From assembly GCF_013377275.1 (NCBI RefSeq), contig NZ_CP016615.1, positions 496,001-560,000 on the forward strand: a DNA stretch of 64,000 bases, given 5' to 3'. Below, one piece after another: positions 60,146-64,000 of this stretch. Made by a program: the position numbers and the translations under genes. The notes under the pieces are model-generated. The model saw only the letters and a program-made list of their open reading frames with translations, had not been told where the DNA came from and made no database searches. Source of the DNA: Vespertiliibacter pulmonis (GTDB lineage Bacteria; Pseudomonadota; Gammaproteobacteria; Enterobacterales; Pasteurellaceae). Position 1 is the first letter of the stretch; every line of letters begins with the position of its first letter.

Positions 60146-61005
60146 ATTACACTCAAGACAATGACAAACTTTACCGCTTTTTATTCCAAGACCGTGCGGT
60201 ACGGGGTGAATGGGTTCGCTTAAACGAAACCTTTAACGAAACACTAAATAGCCACCATTACCCAAAAGCAGTACAAAATTTATTGGGTGAAATGCTAGTT
60301 GCAACAAGTTTGCTTACTGCCACCCTTAAATTTGAAGGAACAATTACTGTACAAATTCAAGGTGATGGACCATTAAAACTCGCCGTAGTTAATGGTAATG
60401 ATGAACAACAATTTCGTGCTCTTGCCCGTGTTGATGGTGATATTAACAACACAATGAGCTTACACGAAATGGTAGGTAATGGCGTATTAGTTATATCAAT
60501 TATTCCAACACAAGGAGAACGCTATCAAGGCGTTATCAGTTTAGATAAACCAACGATTAGTGAATGCTTAGAAGACTATTTTGCTCGCTCTGAACAACTT
60601 GCAACAAGCTTAACCATTCATATAGGTGAATTTGAAGGAAAACCCGTTGCTGGTGGCACACTATTGCAAATTATGCCCGATGGTACAGGCACACCTGATG
60701 ATTTCGAACATTTAACAACCTTGGCTAGCACCATCAAAAATGAAGAACTTTTTGGACTTACCGCAGAAGAATTACTCTATCGCCTATTCCACGAAGAAAC
60801 AGTCGAGATCTACCCACCTCAAAATACTGAATTCAAATGTGGTTGCTCTCGTGAACGTTCTGGTGCTGCTATTATGCTATTACCTGATGAAGAAATCGCA
60901 GAAATGCTAGCAGAAAAAAATGGCGTTATTGATATGCAATGTGAATGTTGTGGAACACAATACTTTTTTGACAAAAAAGCTATTGAAGAATTAAAAGCAG
61001 CATAA
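60142..61005 (+). CDS. hslO: Redox-regulated chaperone Hsp33
   Basis: Hsp33 is a chaperone activated by oxidation of a zinc-bound four-cysteine switch. The 287-residue protein has the N-terminal domain (AVRGEWVRLNETF, LLVATSLLTATLKFEG-like region) and the C-terminal switch with CGCSRERS and CECCGTQYFF, i.e. the CxC and CxxC pairs. The cysteine count in the last motif is CECC, one more than the minimum. It is translationally coupled to hslR. Confidence 0.96.
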   Translation: MNYTQDNDKLYRFLFQDRAVRGEWVRLNETFNETLNSHHYPKAVQNLLGEMLVATSLLTATLKFEGTITVQIQGDGPLKLAVVNGNDEQQFRALARVDGDINNTMSLHEMVGNGVLVISIIPTQGERYQGVISLDKPTISECLEDYFARSEQLATSLTIHIGEFEGKPVAGGTLLQIMPDGTGTPDDFEHLTTLASTIKNEELFGLTAEELLYRLFHEETVEIYPPQNTEFKCGCSRERSGAAIMLLPDEEIAEMLAEKNGVIDMQCECCGTQYFFDKKAIEELKAA

Positions 61006-61074
61006 CCGCTTGTGCTTTATTGATGATCATTAAAATTCTATACTTCCAGAAATGAAATATTACAGGACATTCAA

Positions 61075-61845
61075 ATGAGTGAACAACCAATATTACGCCA
61101 AGTCGTGCTTGATACAGAAACAACGGGAATGAATTTTAACGGTGGAGCTCCCCATCTTGGACACAATATTATTGAAATCGGGGCGGTGGAAGTCATTAAT
61201 CGCCGTTTAACTGGCAAAACTTATCACGTCTATATCAAACCGCCAAGAACCGTTGATGAAGATGCGATAAAAGTTCACGGTATTACGAATGAAATGCTTG
61301 CCGATAAACCTACCTTTGCGGAAATCGCCCCTGAATTTCTAGCGTTTATTGATGGTGCAGAACTCATTATACATAATGCTCCCTTCGATGTGGGCTTTAT
61401 CGATCAAGAATGTTCCACATTACCCACACCACCACCTAAAATAGCTGAAATGTGTACGGTCACCGATAGCTTACAACTTGCCCGCCGAATGTATCCCGGC
61501 AAACGCAATAATTTAGATGCACTTTGTGACCGTTTAGGCATTGATAATAGCAAACGAGTATTACACGGCGCATTACTTGATGCGGAAATTCTTGCAGATG
61601 TATTCTTACTAATGACAGGGGGGCAAATTGCTCTACTCGTTGATGAAGAACCAGAAAAAAAAGTAGTAAGTGAAGAGATTATTGATATCTCACTTGATAT
61701 TGATACCAATAAACTTATTGTACTTCAGGCTGATGATGATGAATCCAAAGCTCATTTAGAATACCTCTCTTTATTAGATAAAAAATCAAAAGGGAACTGT
61801 TTATGGATGCTCCGTCAGCAAAGTATTACTCAAACAGTGAGCTAA
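61075..61845 (+). CDS. dnaQ: DNA polymerase III epsilon subunit (proofreading exonuclease)
   Basis: DnaQ is the 3'-5' proofreading exonuclease of the replicase. The 256-residue DEDDh protein has Exo I QVVLDTETTGMNF (Asp and Glu near 12-14), Exo II in IIHNAPFDVGFIDQE, and Exo III in LHGALLDAEILADV with the catalytic His and Asp. The C-terminal region (about 185-256) would bind the alpha subunit DnaE, encoded 55 kb to the left. Usually rnhA is adjacent in E. coli; here hslO precedes and tRNA-Asp follows. Confidence 0.96.
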   Translation: MSEQPILRQVVLDTETTGMNFNGGAPHLGHNIIEIGAVEVINRRLTGKTYHVYIKPPRTVDEDAIKVHGITNEMLADKPTFAEIAPEFLAFIDGAELIIHNAPFDVGFIDQECSTLPTPPPKIAEMCTVTDSLQLARRMYPGKRNNLDALCDRLGIDNSKRVLHGALLDAEILADVFLLMTGGQIALLVDEEPEKKVVSEEIIDISLDIDTNKLIVLQADDDESKAHLEYLSLLDKKSKGNCLWMLRQQSITQTVS

Positions 61846-61900
61846 AAAACAACGACTTGTAGATAAAAAAAGCAGTCGCATAAAAAAACCTAAAAACCAT

Positions 61901-61929
61901 TTGACGAATAAAAACGAAATTATTATTAT
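61901..61929 (+). promoter_or_regulatory. Sigma-70 promoter of tRNA-Asp
   Basis: TTGACG (61901-61906) and TATTAT (61924-61929) with a 17-base spacer, ending 16 bases before the tRNA. Confidence 0.85.
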
Positions 61930-61945
61930 ACGTCTCGTTCACAGC

Positions 61946-62022
61946 GGAGTGGTAGTTCAGCTGGTTAGAATACCTGCCTGTCACGCAGGGGGTCGCGGGT
62001 TCGAGTCCCGTCCATTCCGCCA
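61946..62022 (+). tRNA. tRNA-Asp (GTC)
   Basis: A 77-base gene starting GGAGTGGTAGTTCAGC, with anticodon GTC between CCTGC and GCAGG, and an encoded CCA. dnaQ followed by tRNA-Asp is a conserved neighbourhood in gammaproteobacteria. Confidence 0.97.
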
Positions 62023-62035
62023 ATCAATTTGATAA

Positions 62036-62068
62036 AAAAGCCTTTGATTATTCAAAGGTTTTTTTTAC
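62036..62068 (+). terminator. Rho-independent terminator of tRNA-Asp
   Basis: CCTTTGA and TCAAAGG form a 7-bp stem with a four-base loop (TTAT), followed by a T8 run. Confidence 0.88.
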
Positions 62069-62580
62069 TTTTCCATATAAGAACATACTCTATTCATTTC
62101 AACTAAATCATAATTTTAGCTAAATAATATTTTAGTTATGCACATCTATTTTCATAAATAGATACCTAACTATCCTTATAAATTTATAGTAAAAATCTTA
62201 CTTCATTCCTTAATATATAGCATCAAAAACCTAAAAATATTCCTTTATTAGTTTACTAATATTACTTATAAACTTAAAAGAAGTATAAAATATTATGATA
62301 AAAATAAGATTTATATTAAATATAGACATATCAGATAAATAGTATCTGAGAATCTTATTTAATAATCTAAAAAATTTAGACTAACTCAAACTAATTCTCG
62401 TATACTATTATCTTTATATAATTTGTTAAGACGAAATATTTTGTAAAATTTAATAAATAAATTGCTTAAGAATAAGTAAATTTGAACAGAAAAGAATTAA
62501 AAATTAATCTGACTTACACACAAATTTTAAATAAGGAAATAGCCAGATTAAATTTCTAAAATTAAATATTCTATATATGA
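62069..62580. other. 512-base extremely AT-rich spacer without a gene
   Basis: The stretch between the tRNA-Asp terminator and the Slam gene is roughly four-fifths A+T with no plausible ORF or ribosome site. It contains a nested hairpin at 62302-62360. No uptake signal was seen in it. It may be decayed surface-gene DNA or an untranslated 3' region. Confidence 0.6.
62302..62360. repeat. Nested inverted repeat downstream of the second Slam gene
   Basis: The outer arms AAATAAGATT (62302-62311) and AATCTTATTT (62351-62360) enclose inner arms TCAGATA (62331-62337) and TATCTGA (62343-62349). On the minus strand it is followed by T-rich sequence, so it could terminate the Slam transcript some 220 bases after its stop. 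Confidence 0.5.
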
Positions 62581-64000
62581 TTAGAAAGATTTTCCTACAT
62601 TAAAAAAGATCTGTTTTTTATCATAAGAATAAATAGGAATATTACTGTCTGTTTTAGTATAATTAAACGTAATTCTTGGAGTAAATCCTAAAAAATGAAT
62701 TTTTTTATGCCATAACGATAAAGAAGTTGAATATTCTGTATTTTTTTGTTTAGGTCCAAAAAATGTAATATCTTTATAATTACGTTTACCAATACCAAAT
62801 GTTAAAGATGTTGATAAACCTAAAGGCCATTCCTGTCCCCAAGTAAGACGAGAACCTAATCTATCATAAGCATTTGATTTATCTTTGGCTAATTTTTTAT
62901 TCGCATCTAAAGATAAAGACCAATACTGAGTAGCACTATGAATATAAGTTAATGAATTAATTAAAGTATGGATTGAGCCATCATATTGACTACTATATGC
63001 GTTTCTATCATATTTTTCATAACCATAATCATATAAAAAACTATACTTTATACTTTGATTCAACCAATAAGAGAAAGATAAAGCAGACCCATAAGTACTT
63101 GAATAACGTTTTAATGCTTTTCCAGAGTTAATACCGCCTGCATACCAACGTCTATCAATATAAGGAATAAATGATATATTTAAACGCGCATCTGAATATC
63201 CTAATCCTAGCCCAATATGTCCATTAATTTCATTATAAGATTTATTATCCCAATAATATTTACTTGCCACATTAGAATCAAAAGCTAAATATTTCCCACC
63301 ACTTAAACTCCACTGCTTATTTGCACCAAGCCAAGCAGAAATCCCCTGTCCTTTTTGCTGTGGAGAAGAATAAGAAATAATATTGCCATTAGGCAAAATA
63401 ACTTTAGTTCCTTGTTTAGCAGCATTCGACAAATTTTTGTCATTCAAAAATGAAGTACCAAAAGAAAAATTCCAGTCCTCTTTACTATTAATAGCCTGTA
63501 AATAATTATCGAATACTGTAATATCTTCCGAAGAAACATTTTTAGAAGCTCTTAATTTTTCAAACTGTGTTTTAGATGCATTATATTCTTGATTATAAAA
63601 TAACGTTTCAGCTAATTGGAAACGAATAAAATCATTCTCAGGAAAATTAGATTGCAATTTACGGTAAGCAGTAACTGAATCATTCAAATTTTGATCTCTT
63701 AATAAAATAGCATCTGCCCATTCAATAAGCGATAAATCTGGATCTGGTGTTAATTTATATAATTTTATATAAATAGGTAAGATTTTATTATTAGGCGTAA
63801 TTAATGCCTCTAAAAATAAGTTTTCTAATATAGCTGGATTTTCAACCAATTCTTTCCCTGTAAGCCTAGCAACATCATTATTAATAGCACTATTGGATGT
63901 TGATAACTTTTGTTTTCTTAATAAATCAGACTGTAAATCTTTATCAATAGACGATGATGCATCTATATCTGTTTGGCGTGGATCTTTATTAATAATATTA
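62581..64000 (-). CDS. Second Slam-type outer-membrane protein, N-terminus cut by window edge
   Basis: The reading frame stays open from the stop at 62581 to the right window edge, so the N-terminus with signal peptide is missing. The visible part has a tetratricopeptide region (LSLIEWADAILLRDQNLNDS, IRFQLAETLFYNQEYNASKT) and a C-terminal barrel ending FFNVGKSF. It parallels the Slam at 41761-43218 motif by motif (SKYYWDNKSYNE versus GKYYWNNKKYNE; TWGQEWPLGLSTSLTFGIGK versus GWGQEWGKGLSTRLSMSLAQ). A TTG at 63849 is in frame but is internal. Base composition is more AT-rich than its neighbours. Confidence 0.85.
   Translation of the reverse strand, partial: NIINKDPRQTDIDASSSIDKDLQSDLLRKQKLSTSNSAINNDVARLTGKELVENPAILENLFLEALITPNNKILPIYIKLYKLTPDPDLSLIEWADAILLRDQNLNDSVTAYRKLQSNFPENDFIRFQLAETLFYNQEYNASKTQFEKLRASKNVSSEDITVFDNYLQAINSKEDWNFSFGTSFLNDKNLSNAAKQGTKVILPNGNIISYSSPQQKGQGISAWLGANKQWSLSGGKYLAFDSNVASKYYWDNKSYNEINGHIGLGLGYSDARLNISFIPYIDRRWYAGGINSGKALKRYSSTYGSALSFSYWLNQSIKYSFLYDYGYEKYDRNAYSSQYDGSIHTLINSLTYIHSATQYWSLSLDANKKLAKDKSNAYDRLGSRLTWGQEWPLGLSTSLTFGIGKRNYKDITFFGPKQKNTEYSTSLSLWHKKIHFLGFTPRITFNYTKTDSNIPIYSYDKKQIFFNVGKSF

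Overview
The window is an ordinary stretch of a gammaproteobacterial chromosome from the family Pasteurellaceae. Three things point there: low GC with AT-rich spacers; dense copies of the 9-mer ACAAGCGGT, the DNA uptake signal of the Actinobacillus pleuropneumoniae/Mannheimia/H. ducreyi branch (the H. influenzae branch uses AAGTGCGGT); and many genes matching H. influenzae-type proteins (TehB, HI1450-type DNA mimic, PilF2/PilW, ComF, MerT/MerP pair). The species cannot be fixed from sequence alone. I see no rRNA operon, insertion sequence, CRISPR array or structural prophage genes.

Layout. 1-10.4 kb: partial pepA, divergent from lptF-lptG (LPS export), then dnaE, waaA, coaD, orn, tsaE and a LysM amidase, all rightward and tightly packed. 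10.4-15.2 kb (leftward): tehB, a DNA-mimic/flavin-reductase pair, a purine permease with a PurR operator, and usg. 15.5-23.4 kb (rightward): ybfE-fldA-fur, letB without letA, an ABC exporter, mltF and a 47-residue polybasic ORF. 23.6-33.5 kb: an FAD oxidoreductase, a Ser-Arg-Arg tRNA cluster, yajQ-serB with divergent smp, infA, the leftward run clpP-clpX-lpxK-ycaR, sufE, and rlmN-pilW. 33.6-34.8 kb: a small accessory locus of two short exported peptides divergent from a helix-turn-helix regulator, next to three identical tRNA-Val genes. 35-48.9 kb: gltX, tRNA-Ala, degQ-type protease, a CstA-family carrier, yjjV, comF, a Slam-type outer-membrane protein, pyrG, prlC, and a leftward transglutaminase-merT-merP operon. 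48.9-62 kb: recB, rep, rmuC, pabA, a di-haem peroxidase, rho, hslR-hslO, dnaQ and tRNA-Asp. 62-64 kb: very AT-rich spacer, then a second Slam-type gene cut by the window edge.

Themes. Natural competence appears repeatedly: uptake signals throughout, many as inverted pairs that double as terminators, and two strong CRP-S (Sxy-dependent) sites, one before rlmN-pilW and one before comF. Envelope work is the other theme: LPS transport and Kdo/lipid A synthesis (lptFG, waaA, lpxK), murein hydrolases (amidase, MltF), LetB, a DegQ-type protease with a sigma-E-like promoter, and two surface-lipoprotein translocators.

The most novel material is the small HTH/exported-peptide locus at 33.6-34.5 kb, the transglutaminase-MerT-MerP operon, and the polybasic 47-residue ORF after mltF. 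Functions given for those are inference; the genes themselves are read directly.
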